A DNA stretch of 64,000 bases from Pseudomonas sp. 7SR1 (GTDB lineage Bacteria > Pseudomonadota > Gammaproteobacteria > Pseudomonadales > Pseudomonadaceae). Below are positions 46,029 through 54,396 of the stretch, piece after piece; position 1 is the stretch's first letter; each line of letters begins with the position of its first letter. The notes below the pieces were generated by a model, which was not told where the DNA came from, made no database searches, and saw nothing but the letters and a program-made list of their open reading frames with translations. The position numbers and the translations under genes were made by a program. The DNA lies in NCBI RefSeq assembly GCF_900156465.1, contig NZ_LT707064.1:904001-968000 (forward strand). The letters run 5' to 3'.

Positions 46029-47567
46029 ATGGCTAACGAAACGAAGGTTCCAACTCCACGACCGACCACCCTCGAAGGCTGGGTAAAGCTGCTCGAGGGC
46101 GTCCATCTGCCGGTGCCGCAGGCCAGTCACGACCTGGTCTGCAAGGCCATCGCCGACAGCAATCGCTCGTTGCGCGATATCGCCGAGCTGATGCAGGACA
46201 GCCCCGCCCTGGCCCTGAGCGTCATCCGGGAAGCCAATCATCACACCCGGGGCAACCTCGCCGAGCCCGCGGAAAATCTCGAAGTGGCCATCAACCGTCT
46301 CGGCCTCAAGCGCACCGAGGAACTGCTGGCACGCCTGCCCTCGCTGCCGGAGCAACAGATACCCGTTGCCCTGCGCCAGCTGCAATTGATCAGCCAGCAT
46401 GCCACGCAACAGGCCAATGGTTTTTTCGCCAGCCGCCTGGCGCGGCTGTGGCAGGACATTCACTGGGGCAGCCTGCTGTTTCTCTCGCCGCTCTGGCCCA
46501 TGGCGCTGACGCATCCGCGCCTGCTGGGGGAATGGGAGCTGCGGGTCCTCCATCAAGGCCAGCAGGCCAGCAAGGTGGAGCACGAATTGTTCGGCGTCGG
46601 CCTGCTGAGCATCTGCCTGGCCCTGGTGGAGACCTGGCGCCTGCCGGTCTGGGTGGCGCAGGGTTACCGACTGTTGCTCAATGAACGTCGCGAACTGGCG
46701 AAAGTCCTGCGCATCGCCCGAGACAGCGAACATCCGCTGCGCCAACAGAACCGCCTGGACGATGACCCGACCCTGCGGCGCTGGCTGAACCAACCGGCCA
46801 ACACCGTGCTGCTGGCCAACGGCCTGGCGGTTTCAGCGCACCATGCCTGGGACGCTCCCCACAGCGCACGCTGGCAGTACCTCACGAGCCTGTACCTGCA
46901 GATGCCCGTGGAAGAGATCCAGCAGCAACTTCACCAACAAGCCGCCAACAGCGCTCGCCAGAACAGCATGCCGGACCTCTGGCACCCGGCCGTGGCCCTG
47001 GTCTGGCCCCCGGGCAGTCGCCGCATCCCCTCCGGGCGAGCATCCGCAACGCCACCCAGCACCGTCGACCTGACCCAGTGGCGCAAGCAGTGCGCCGCCT
47101 TGCTGGTGGAGCCAAGCCCCTTCAGCAACGCCATGCACCTGACCACCGCCGCCCGGGACGCCCTGGCGGCGTGCGGCATGCGCCGGGTGATGATCCTGAT
47201 GGCCGACCGCAGCCAGGCCAACGTGCGCGTGCACCAGACCGCCGGCCTGCCCAGCGAGGCGGCGGCCATGAGCTTCCCGATCAACCAGAGCAAGGTCTTG
47301 CAACGGTTGCTGGCACAACAGGCCCAGGTTCGCCTGAACCCCGACAACAACGCTCAGTTTTCGGCACTGCTGCCGCCGGTCCTGCGCAGCCTGTTCAAGG
47401 GCGAGCACCTGCTGCTGCGTTCACTGACCTGCAATGGCAAGGTGATCATGCTGGTGGTCGTGGACCAGGGCGGAGGCCCGTTCTCGGACGTGACGGTCCA
47501 GGCTTTCGGCAAGACCGCGCAATGTATCGAGCGGGCCCTGCACACCTTTACCAACCGCGGCCGTTGA
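46029..47567 (+). CDS. HDOD-domain protein
   Basis: A 512-residue protein. The N-terminal half (about 15-240) is an HDOD domain, a non-catalytic relative of HD phosphohydrolases used in signalling (DLVCKAIADSNRSLRDIAELMQ; ALSVIREANHH; INRLGLKRTEELL). The C-terminal part from about 340 is compatible with a GAF-like sensor (AARDALAACGMRRVMILMADR; VVVDQGGGPFSDVTVQAFG), by eye only. It is divergent from motA and matches the PA4955 position. A link to motility or c-di-GMP signalling is inference from location. Confidence 0.82.
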   Translation: MANETKVPTPRPTTLEGWVKLLEGVHLPVPQASHDLVCKAIADSNRSLRDIAELMQDSPALALSVIREANHHTRGNLAEPAENLEVAINRLGLKRTEELLARLPSLPEQQIPVALRQLQLISQHATQQANGFFASRLARLWQDIHWGSLLFLSPLWPMALTHPRLLGEWELRVLHQGQQASKVEHELFGVGLLSICLALVETWRLPVWVAQGYRLLLNERRELAKVLRIARDSEHPLRQQNRLDDDPTLRRWLNQPANTVLLANGLAVSAHHAWDAPHSARWQYLTSLYLQMPVEEIQQQLHQQAANSARQNSMPDLWHPAVALVWPPGSRRIPSGRASATPPSTVDLTQWRKQCAALLVEPSPFSNAMHLTTAARDALAACGMRRVMILMADRSQANVRVHQTAGLPSEAAAMSFPINQSKVLQRLLAQQAQVRLNPDNNAQFSALLPPVLRSLFKGEHLLLRSLTCNGKVIMLVVVDQGGGPFSDVTVQAFGKTAQCIERALHTFTNRGR

Positions 47568-47609
47568 ACTTGATACAATCCTTTCCCTTTGCGCCCCTGG
47601 AGACCTCAC

Positions 47610-48425
47610 ATGCCTGACTTCTCTGGCTTGCCGCTGGTGATCGAACCAAGCGACCTGCTTGCGCGCCTCGACGCACGCGAACTGATTCTGGTGGACCTGA
47701 CCAGCGCCGCCCGCTACAGCACCGGGCACGTTCCCGGCGCGCGCTTCGTCGACCCCAAGCGTACGCAACTGGGCCAGCCGCCAGCGCCAGGCCTGTTGCC
47801 GGCCAAGGCTGACCTCGAGGCATTGTTCGGCGAGCTCGGGCACAACCCGGACGCGGTCTACGTGGTCTACGACGACGAAGGCGGCGGCTGGGCCGGGCGC
47901 TTCATCTGGTTGCTGGATGTGATCGGCCACCCGAACTACCACTACCTCGACGGCGGCCTGCTGTCATGGCTGGACGAAGGCCTACCCGTGTCCACCGAAG
48001 TACCGCCCAGCGCCGGTGGCCCGGTGCCGCTGACGCTGCGCGACGAGCCCACCGCCACTCGCGAATACCTGCAAAGCCGCCTCGGTGCCGCCGACCTGGC
48101 GATCTGGGACGCGCGCGGCCCGCTGGAATACTCCGGGGAAAAAGTCGTTGCAGCCAGGGGCGGACACATCCCCGGCGCGGTCAATTTCGAATGGACCGCC
48201 GGCATGGACCCAGCCCGCAACCTGCGTATCCGCCGGGACATGCCGCAGATTCTCGAACAGCTGGGCATCACCCCCGACAAAGAAATCATCACCCACTGCC
48301 AGACTCACCACCGCTCCGGCTTCACCTACCTGGTGGCCAAGGCGCTCGGTTACCCACGGGTCAAAGGCTATGCCGGTTCCTGGGGCGAATGGGGCAACCA
48401 CCCCGATACCCCTATCGAGCTTTGA
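47610..48425 (+). CDS. rhdA: Thiosulfate:cyanide sulfurtransferase (rhodanese RhdA)
   Basis: Rhodanese moves sulfur from thiosulfate to cyanide or other acceptors. The 271-residue tandem-rhodanese protein has an inactive N-terminal domain and a C-terminal domain with the active loop CQTHHR, the nucleophile being Cys230. Length, cysteine position and loop are the same as in Azotobacter vinelandii RhdA (family knowledge). Pseudomonads that make HCN use it for protection. The ATG at 47610 has GGAG upstream. It is 21 bp before psd, a conserved pair. Confidence 0.95.
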   Translation: MPDFSGLPLVIEPSDLLARLDARELILVDLTSAARYSTGHVPGARFVDPKRTQLGQPPAPGLLPAKADLEALFGELGHNPDAVYVVYDDEGGGWAGRFIWLLDVIGHPNYHYLDGGLLSWLDEGLPVSTEVPPSAGGPVPLTLRDEPTATREYLQSRLGAADLAIWDARGPLEYSGEKVVAARGGHIPGAVNFEWTAGMDPARNLRIRRDMPQILEQLGITPDKEIITHCQTHHRSGFTYLVAKALGYPRVKGYAGSWGEWGNHPDTPIEL

Positions 48426-48446
48426 AGGTTCCAAAAAGGACAGTTA

Positions 48447-49307
48447 ATGAAAAACCGCTTGTTCATCCTCACCCAGTACCTGTTGCCCCACCACCTGCTG
48501 TCACGGCTGGCCGGCTGCATTGCCGAATGCCGCGTACGCTGGTTCAAGAATGCATTCACCGCGTGGTTCGCCAAGCGCTACCAGGTGGACATGTCCCAGG
48601 CCCTGGTGGAAGACCTGACCGCCTATGAGCACTTCAACGCCTTCTTCACCCGCGCCTTGAAGGAAGGCGCGCGCCCACTGGACGAAACCCCAGGCGCGAT
48701 CCTCAGCCCCGCCGACGGCGCCGTCAGCCAGCTCGGCCCGATCGAGCACGGCCGGGTGTTCCAGGCCAAGGGCCACAGTTTCAGTGTGCTGGAACTGCTT
48801 GGCGGCGACTCGGCCAACGCAGCGCCGTTCATGGGCGGCGATTTCGCCACCATCTACCTGTCGCCCAAGGATTACCACCGCGTGCATATGCCGCTGGCCG
48901 GTACGCTGCGGGAGATGGTCTACATTCCGGGACGGATCTTCTCGGTCAACCAGACCACCGCCGAAAACGTTCCCGAGCTGTTCGCCCGCAACGAACGCGT
49001 GGCGTGCATCTTCGACACCGAACGCGGCCCCATGGCCGTGGTACTGGTGGGCGCGATGATCGTGGCGTCCATCGAAACCGTCTGGGCCGGGCTGGTCACG
49101 CCACCCAAGCGCGAGCTCAAGACCTTCCGCTACGACGAAGCCGCCCGTGCGCCGATCCATCTGGAAAAAGGTGCCGAACTGGGCCGCTTCAAGCTGGGTT
49201 CCACCGCCATCGTCCTGTTCGGCCCGGGCCAGGTGAAGTGGGCCGAGGAACTGGTGGCCGGCTCGCCGGTACGGATGGGCCAGGGGCTGGCCTTGCCGAG
49301 GACCTGA
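48447..49307 (+). CDS. psd: Phosphatidylserine decarboxylase proenzyme
   Basis: Psd makes phosphatidylethanolamine at the inner membrane. The 286-residue proenzyme has the LGST self-cleavage motif at residues 250-253, where Ser252 becomes the pyruvoyl group of the alpha chain, and the catalytic region with Asp90 (LSPADG) and the histidines of KDYHRVHMP. The hydrophobic N-terminus (LFILTQYLLPHHLLSRLAG) mediates membrane binding. AAAGGA precedes the ATG at 48447. It follows rhdA by 21 bp. Confidence 0.97.
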   Translation: MKNRLFILTQYLLPHHLLSRLAGCIAECRVRWFKNAFTAWFAKRYQVDMSQALVEDLTAYEHFNAFFTRALKEGARPLDETPGAILSPADGAVSQLGPIEHGRVFQAKGHSFSVLELLGGDSANAAPFMGGDFATIYLSPKDYHRVHMPLAGTLREMVYIPGRIFSVNQTTAENVPELFARNERVACIFDTERGPMAVVLVGAMIVASIETVWAGLVTPPKRELKTFRYDEAARAPIHLEKGAELGRFKLGSTAIVLFGPGQVKWAEELVAGSPVRMGQGLALPRT

Positions 49308-49320
49308 ACCATCGGTCGCC

Positions 49321-49350
49321 CCGTGGGAGCCGATACACTCGCTCCCACGG
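49321..49350 (+). repeat. REP-like hairpin after psd
   Basis: CCGTGGGAGC, ten bases, GCTCCCACGG: a perfect 10-bp stem 13 bp after the psd stop. It belongs to the GTGGGAGCGAGC class with an altered loop and may also stabilise or end the psd mRNA. Confidence 0.65.
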
Positions 49351-49439
49351 GCGACCTGGAATTCGATCGGAACTTCTTTCGACCACAGCTGCTATTGTTG
49401 GAGACATCCTTTTCGTTTTCAGCCGGAGTCGTCCACGGC

Positions 49440-51200
49440 ATGAATGAGACCAGCCCTCTCCAGTTACTGCGCGTCTCGACCCCGACGCAGCCACGCCTGT
49501 CGTTCTGCGATGCCACGCCACGCGACCTCAAGCGCTGGATCGCCAACCTGCCCAAGGCCAACATCGGCGAAACCGCTCGACTGCTGTACCAGGCCATCGG
49601 CGAACTCAACCTGCTGCTCACCACCAGCGACAATCGCCTGCAGCTGCTCGAATTGCTGCGGCCCGAGGTGTACTACGTCTGCAAGCATCTGGAGCGGCAT
49701 TTCCTGCACCAGGCCATTGTGCTGGACGACCGCTCACGCAAGATCGTCAACCTGTGCCAGGCCCTGCAAAGCCAGCTGGCGATGGGCTACAAACAGATCG
49801 TGGCGCGCATTTCACCAAAATTCACCAAGGACCGCGCCCGCCTGCTGAGCACCGCGCTGCAACGGGCGATGCATGCCCTCGACGGCCCGCTGATGCGCGC
49901 CACCGAGCTGTACAGCCCAGTGCCTGAAGGGTTATGGCTCGATTTGCACCAGCTGTACCGCATCGCCTGCCAGCATCGGTTGCAACATCAGAGCATCAAT
50001 GACGAGCTGGCCAGCCAGGTCCAGCAACTGAGTCCGGAGCAAAGCTATGTGGTCGCCCTGCTGCTGGGCGCCTCGCGCAGCAACCAGCTGCGCCAGGGCC
50101 AGATAGCCCGGCTGGCCGAAGCGCTGGAAATCTGGAGCCAATGGATCAAGCTGGACCCGGCCACTTCCGCCACGAGCCTGTTCGCCGTCGCCCCGGGCCT
50201 GGATGTGGGGCCGCGCTATCGCTCCAAGTTCAGAGCCGAGCAACAGCCCAGCCTGCTGGGTTTCGATCCTCAGCCGCTGGTGCGCGCCATCGCCGTGCAT
50301 CTGCAGCAGCCGACCGACCACACCCTGCCGGTGCCCGGTGGCATGAGCACCGACACCCTGCAGCACCTGCAGGCGGCCTGGGGCGAGGCCGTCGAACGCA
50401 GCTTCCAGCGCACCGAGGGCAACGGCACGCTGACCTTGTGCGTGGGCATGAGCGCGCTGCATTACTACCTTGGCGGCAAACGCTCCTTCAGCGAAATCCT
50501 GAAGACGCCGAATGCCCGCAAGGCGCGCTTCGAAGTTTCACAGAGCAAGCCCCACGACACCTGGAACCAGGCCTTCGACGCAGCGCCCGCTGGCGACAGT
50601 GACCTGCTGCCCTACGAGGAAATCGAATACCCGGCCAACCCGACCGACGATGAAGGCAGCGGATCGGACCACCAGCAGCATTTTCCAACCTACGACCTGC
50701 CGATCATCAATCACAGCCCTGGCGGTTATTGCCTGGGCTGGCCTAAGGAAGTACCGGAACAACTCCAGGCCGGGGAAGTGGTCGGCATCCGCGACGCCAC
50801 CGATCAGGTCTGGAGCATTGCCGTGGTGCGCTGGATTCGCCAGGTGCGCAACGGCGCCATGCAAATGGGCATCGAACTGGTCGCCCCTTATGCCCAGCCT
50901 TGCGGCCTGCAACTGGTGCGTGAACAGGACCAGCAAGGTCACTACCTGCGTGGCCTGCTGCTGCCGGAGATCAGTGCCATCGACTTGCCGCCCACCATGA
51001 TCGCCCCGCGCCTGCCCTTCCAGGAAGGCCAGCGCGTATTGATCAACACCAACGGTCAGGAACGCCGTGCCGGCCTGGACCGTCGGGTCACCAGCACCCA
51101 CAGTTTCAACCAGTTCGCCTATCACCAGGAGGACGCAGGCCCCACCGGGAAGGACGACGCCCCCGAAGCAGACTTCGATTCATTGTGGAAGTCGCTTTGA
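49440..51200 (+). CDS. Large conserved protein of unknown function (PA4958-like)
   Basis: A 586-residue soluble protein, no signal or membrane segment. The first 300 residues are helical and Leu/Gln/Arg-rich; from about residue 450 the beta-rich part with GYCLGWPKEVPEQLQAGEVV, WSIAVVRWIRQV and GAMQMGIELVAP resembles a PilZ-type fold, although the canonical RxxxR and D/NxSxxG c-di-GMP residues are not evident. It occupies the place of PA4958. In PAO1, fimX follows it; here serB follows directly. The ATG at 49440 (MNETSPLQLLRVSTP) is favoured over a 39-codon longer frame running through a REP hairpin. Confidence 0.8.
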   Translation: MNETSPLQLLRVSTPTQPRLSFCDATPRDLKRWIANLPKANIGETARLLYQAIGELNLLLTTSDNRLQLLELLRPEVYYVCKHLERHFLHQAIVLDDRSRKIVNLCQALQSQLAMGYKQIVARISPKFTKDRARLLSTALQRAMHALDGPLMRATELYSPVPEGLWLDLHQLYRIACQHRLQHQSINDELASQVQQLSPEQSYVVALLLGASRSNQLRQGQIARLAEALEIWSQWIKLDPATSATSLFAVAPGLDVGPRYRSKFRAEQQPSLLGFDPQPLVRAIAVHLQQPTDHTLPVPGGMSTDTLQHLQAAWGEAVERSFQRTEGNGTLTLCVGMSALHYYLGGKRSFSEILKTPNARKARFEVSQSKPHDTWNQAFDAAPAGDSDLLPYEEIEYPANPTDDEGSGSDHQQHFPTYDLPIINHSPGGYCLGWPKEVPEQLQAGEVVGIRDATDQVWSIAVVRWIRQVRNGAMQMGIELVAPYAQPCGLQLVREQDQQGHYLRGLLLPEISAIDLPPTMIAPRLPFQEGQRVLINTNGQERRAGLDRRVTSTHSFNQFAYHQEDAGPTGKDDAPEADFDSLWKSL

Positions 51201-51220
51201 ACAGCCCACACACAACCCTT

Positions 51221-51250
51221 TATGGCAAGGGAATCTATCCCCTCGCCACA
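51221..51250. repeat. REP palindrome, GTGGCRAGGGG class
   Basis: ATGGCAAGGGAATCTATCCC followed by CTCGCCACAG: one unit in the 84-bp gap between the convergent PA4958-like gene and serB. Confidence 0.65.
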
Positions 51251-51284
51251 GGTGAACGCTTCCAAAGAATGCACCAGACTCGAA

Positions 51285-52499
51285 TCAGAGCTGCCCGTCG
51301 CGATCCCTGAAGCCCAGCAGGTACAAGACGCCGTCCAGCCCCAGGGTCGAGATCGCCTGCCTGGCCGACTGCTTGACCAGCGGCTTGGCCCGGAACGCCA
51401 CGCCCAGCCCGGCGATGGCCAGCATCGGCAGGTCGTTGGCGCCGTCGCCCACGGCGATGGTCTGCTCCAGGCGCAGGCCTTCCTTCTCAGCCAGCTCACG
51501 CAGCAGGTCGGCCTTGCGCTGGGCGTCGACGATCGGCTCGACGGCCACCCCGGTCACCTTGCCGTCCACCACGGCCAGTTCGTTGGCAAACACATAGTCG
51601 ATGCCGAGCTTGGCCTGCAACTGCCTGGCGAAGTAGGTAAAGCCGCCAGACAGGATCGCAGTCTTGTAGCCCAGGCGCTTGAGTTCGGCGAACAGGGTCT
51701 CGGCGCCCTCGGTCAGGCGCAGGGAAGCGCCTATGGAATCCAGTACGCTGACATCCAGGCCTTGCAGCAACGCCAGGCGTTCCTTGAAGCTGGCGCGAAA
51801 ATCCAGTTCACCGGCCATGGCCCGCTCGGTGATGGCCGATACCTTGTCGCCCACGCCAGCGGCCTTGGCCAGTTCGTCGATGACTTCGGCTTCGATCAGC
51901 GTCGAATCCATGTCGAACACGGCCAGGCGCCGGTTACGACGGAACAGCGAGTCCTCCTGGAACGCGATGTCGACGTTCAGCTCCTGGGCCACGCTGAGGA
52001 ACTCGGCGCGCAGTGCCTGGGGATCGGCCGGTTCGCCCCGTACGGAAAACTCGATGCACCCCTTGCCCTTGTCGGCCGGGGTATCGAGCGGCATGCGCCC
52101 GGACAGCCGGTCGATATGGTCGATATTCAACCCGTATTTTGCGGTAATCGAGCTGACGCGCTGCAATTGCTCGGCGGTGACCTTGCGGGTCAGCAAGGTA
52201 ACGATGTGACGCTTCTTGCCCTGGCCTGCCACCCAATGCTGGTAATCGGCTTCCGATACCGGCGTGAAGCGCACCTGCTGGTCAAGTTCATAGGCGGTGA
52301 AGAGGATATCCTTGAGTACCGACTTGCCTTGTTCGCTATCCGGGATTTCAACCAGGATGCCAAAGGACAGCGTGTCGTGAATCACCGCCTGACCGATGTC
52401 GAGAATGTTCACACCACCCTGGGCCAGGACGCCGGTAATGGCCGCAGTCAGACCCGGACGGTCGCTGCCAGTGATGTTTATCAGGACGATTTCGCGCAA
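51285..52499 (-). CDS. serB: Phosphoserine phosphatase with N-terminal ACT domains
   Basis: SerB performs the last step of serine synthesis. The 404-residue product has two ACT-type domains (about 1-80 and 95-170; GSDRPGLTAAITGVLAQGGV) followed by the HAD phosphatase with DMDSTLIEAEVIDELA (motif I nucleophile), SGGFTYFA and GDGANDLPML. The long form with ACT domains is typical of pseudomonads. The start is TTG at 52499, giving MREIVLINITG as in relatives; no ATG is available nearby. It is divergent from the SMP_2-like gene. Confidence 0.95.
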   Translation of the reverse strand: MREIVLINITGSDRPGLTAAITGVLAQGGVNILDIGQAVIHDTLSFGILVEIPDSEQGKSVLKDILFTAYELDQQVRFTPVSEADYQHWVAGQGKKRHIVTLLTRKVTAEQLQRVSSITAKYGLNIDHIDRLSGRMPLDTPADKGKGCIEFSVRGEPADPQALRAEFLSVAQELNVDIAFQEDSLFRRNRRLAVFDMDSTLIEAEVIDELAKAAGVGDKVSAITERAMAGELDFRASFKERLALLQGLDVSVLDSIGASLRLTEGAETLFAELKRLGYKTAILSGGFTYFARQLQAKLGIDYVFANELAVVDGKVTGVAVEPIVDAQRKADLLRELAEKEGLRLEQTIAVGDGANDLPMLAIAGLGVAFRAKPLVKQSARQAISTLGLDGVLYLLGFRDRDGQL

Positions 52500-52570
52500 G
52501 GCGCACCCCCGCAGGTGGAAAAAAACCGCATTCTACCCACTTTCGGTGACCATCGGGCACCGCCAGTGCT

Positions 52571-52598
52571 TTGCCGGTCATGGGGCTGTCGCTATACT
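52571..52598 (+). promoter_or_regulatory. Candidate sigma-70 promoter of the SMP_2-like gene
   Basis: TTGCCG, 16 bp, TATACT on the plus strand, 35 bp before the GTG start at 52633. It lies in the serB divergent spacer. Confidence 0.55.
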
Positions 52599-52632
52599 GC
52601 GCGTCAATTTCACGGACAAAGAGCCGAGCTCA

Positions 52633-54147
52633 GTGAACCGGCCCACGCCAGTCAAAACCGACAATTTCTTTCTGCTGATCTTCCGTGCACTGCGCCATCG
52701 TCGCGTGCCGATTGCATTGCGCATTGCCAGCCATAACGTGATCCTGGTCGCCCTGGCGCTGGTCATCTATGCCTGTGTGATGGGCTTGCAGTTCAAGCAG
52801 GCGATGCACGAACAGGCCGACGCCCTGGGCGAGAGCCTGACCACCCAGACCGCCACGTCCGCCACCGAGCTGCTGGTGTCCAACGACATCCTCAGCCTCA
52901 ATGTGCTGCTCAACAACCTGACCAAGAACAAGCTGGTGGCCCACGCCGCCATCTACAGCGTGGACAACCGCATCCTCGCCGAGGCCGGACAGCGGCCCAA
53001 GCCTGGCCTGCTGGGCGAATCCGGGGGCATGTACCAGAGCAAGATCACCTTCCAGGACGTGACCGCCGGGCAACTGCGCATCAGCCTGGACATGGACCAG
53101 TTCCAGCAGCCGATGACCATCAGCCTGCAAAGCATGGGTATCCTCAGCGCGATATTGCTGGCCCTGGCCCTAGCCTTGAGCCTGCGCCTGGGGCGGCACC
53201 TCTCCACGCCGCTGCTGCAATTGCGCGTCTGGTTGCGGGATATCGACGAACATACCCCGGCCATCCAGCGCCAGGACGAGATCGGCGACCTGGCCCGGCA
53301 GCTGCACGCCAGCTTCGCGCCGGAGCCTGAACCTGAGCCAGAACCCGAGGAAATCGACTACGCGGATGATGATGCCGAGCCCGGTTTCGAAGTCCGCAAC
53401 CTGCGTGATCCCGGTTTCGACGAAACCCCGCCCATGCCTGCCGCCCGGCCCGCGCCCCGTCACGTAGTGCGCACGGTTGAAGACGACGAGGACGACGATG
53501 CCTTCGCCGACCTGCGGGACGAAACGGTGACCGGGCAAACGCAGCCGGTCGCCAGGGCTGCCGTCTCGAACCAGCCGCAGCACAGTGCCGTGCTTGCCGT
53601 GCAGCTCGGCGCCCAGGATCAATTGCGACGCCTGCCCCAGGCCCGCCTGAAGGAACTGCTGGAACGCTATCGCGATTGCCTCGACCAGGCCGCCTCGCTG
53701 TACCAGGGTGAATTGCATACCCTGAACGATGGCAGCACGCTGATGCTGTTCCACACCGAAGACAGCGGTGACGATTACCTGACCAATGCCATCTGCTGCG
53801 GCGAACTGCTGCGGGCCCTGGGCCATCAGTTGCAGATCGAAGTGGCCGACAGCGGCATTACCCTGCAATTACAACTGGGCCTGACCCTGGGCGACGGACT
53901 GTTCGGCCTGAGTCAGATTGACCTGCTGCTGACCGAAACTGCCCAGGACGCCCTGGCCTTGTCCCAACACAGCCGCAACCTGTTGCTGGTGGAGCGCAAG
54001 ATCAACGACGACGCCCTGATTCGCCAGCGGGCCCGCATCCGCCCTATCGCCAGCCCTGAAGGCGCCTGCTGCGTGGAGCGACTGATGGAGCCCTATCCGT
54101 CCTTGCTGGAGCGGCAACTGGCGCGAATGCACGAGCGCCAGGCCTGA
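52633..54147 (+). CDS. SMP_2/YtjB-like membrane protein with cyclase-fold-like C-terminus
   Basis: A 504-residue protein divergent from serB, the place held by ytjB (smp) in E. coli. TM1 about 33-52 and TM2 about 166-184 enclose a periplasmic loop; a HAMP-like stretch follows (LSTPLLQLRVWLRDIDEH). Residues 231-300 are a Glu/Pro/Asp-rich linker (EPEPEPEPEE). Residues 318-475 resemble a degenerate class III nucleotidyl cyclase domain (AVLAVQLGAQDQLRRLPQAR; LNDGSTLMLFH) without an obvious metal-binding aspartate pair. The GTG start follows GAGCTCA. The architecture is receptor-like; function unknown. Confidence 0.78.
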   Translation: MNRPTPVKTDNFFLLIFRALRHRRVPIALRIASHNVILVALALVIYACVMGLQFKQAMHEQADALGESLTTQTATSATELLVSNDILSLNVLLNNLTKNKLVAHAAIYSVDNRILAEAGQRPKPGLLGESGGMYQSKITFQDVTAGQLRISLDMDQFQQPMTISLQSMGILSAILLALALALSLRLGRHLSTPLLQLRVWLRDIDEHTPAIQRQDEIGDLARQLHASFAPEPEPEPEPEEIDYADDDAEPGFEVRNLRDPGFDETPPMPAARPAPRHVVRTVEDDEDDDAFADLRDETVTGQTQPVARAAVSNQPQHSAVLAVQLGAQDQLRRLPQARLKELLERYRDCLDQAASLYQGELHTLNDGSTLMLFHTEDSGDDYLTNAICCGELLRALGHQLQIEVADSGITLQLQLGLTLGDGLFGLSQIDLLLTETAQDALALSQHSRNLLLVERKINDDALIRQRARIRPIASPEGACCVERLMEPYPSLLERQLARMHERQA

Positions 54148-54170
54148 TATCCAGTCGTTGAAGCGAACGC

Positions 54171-54202
54171 AAGCCTGCAGATGAGTGATTATCTGCAGGC
54201 TT
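54171..54202 (+). terminator. Intrinsic terminator of the SMP_2-like gene
   Basis: A 12-bp perfect stem (AAGCCTGCAGAT / ATCTGCAGGCTT) with an 8-nt loop, followed by TTTTTG on the plus strand, 23 bp after the stop. Confidence 0.92.
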
Positions 54203-54223
54203 TTTTGTTGCCATCGCCGATCG

Positions 54224-54249
54224 GTTGCGAGCAGGCTCGCTCCCCCACA
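54224..54249. repeat. REP palindrome, GAGCAAGCTCGC class
   Basis: GTTGCGAGCAGGCTCGCTCC and CCCAC: a single unit with slight decay, between two facing terminators. Confidence 0.65.
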
Positions 54250-54347
54250 AGATCTTCGTAGGCGGCAGAATCCGTGTTTACTCAAGGTTGAATGTGGCTT
54301 GTTCGCGAAGGAGCCAGGACAGGCGCCGACAATCCAATCGACAGAAA

Positions 54348-54377
54348 CGACAAAGCCCGCATCAGTGCGGGCTTTGT
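54348..54377. terminator. Terminator of the lipoprotein gene (bidirectional)
   Basis: A 13-bp perfect stem, GACAAAGCCCGCA / TGCGGGCTTTGTC, with TCAG loop, 19 bp after the stop of the minus-strand lipoprotein gene. On the minus strand it is followed by GTTTCTGTCG, so the U-tract is in the stem end. Confidence 0.75.
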
Positions 54378-54396
54378 CTTGTTTGCAGTCCAGCTA

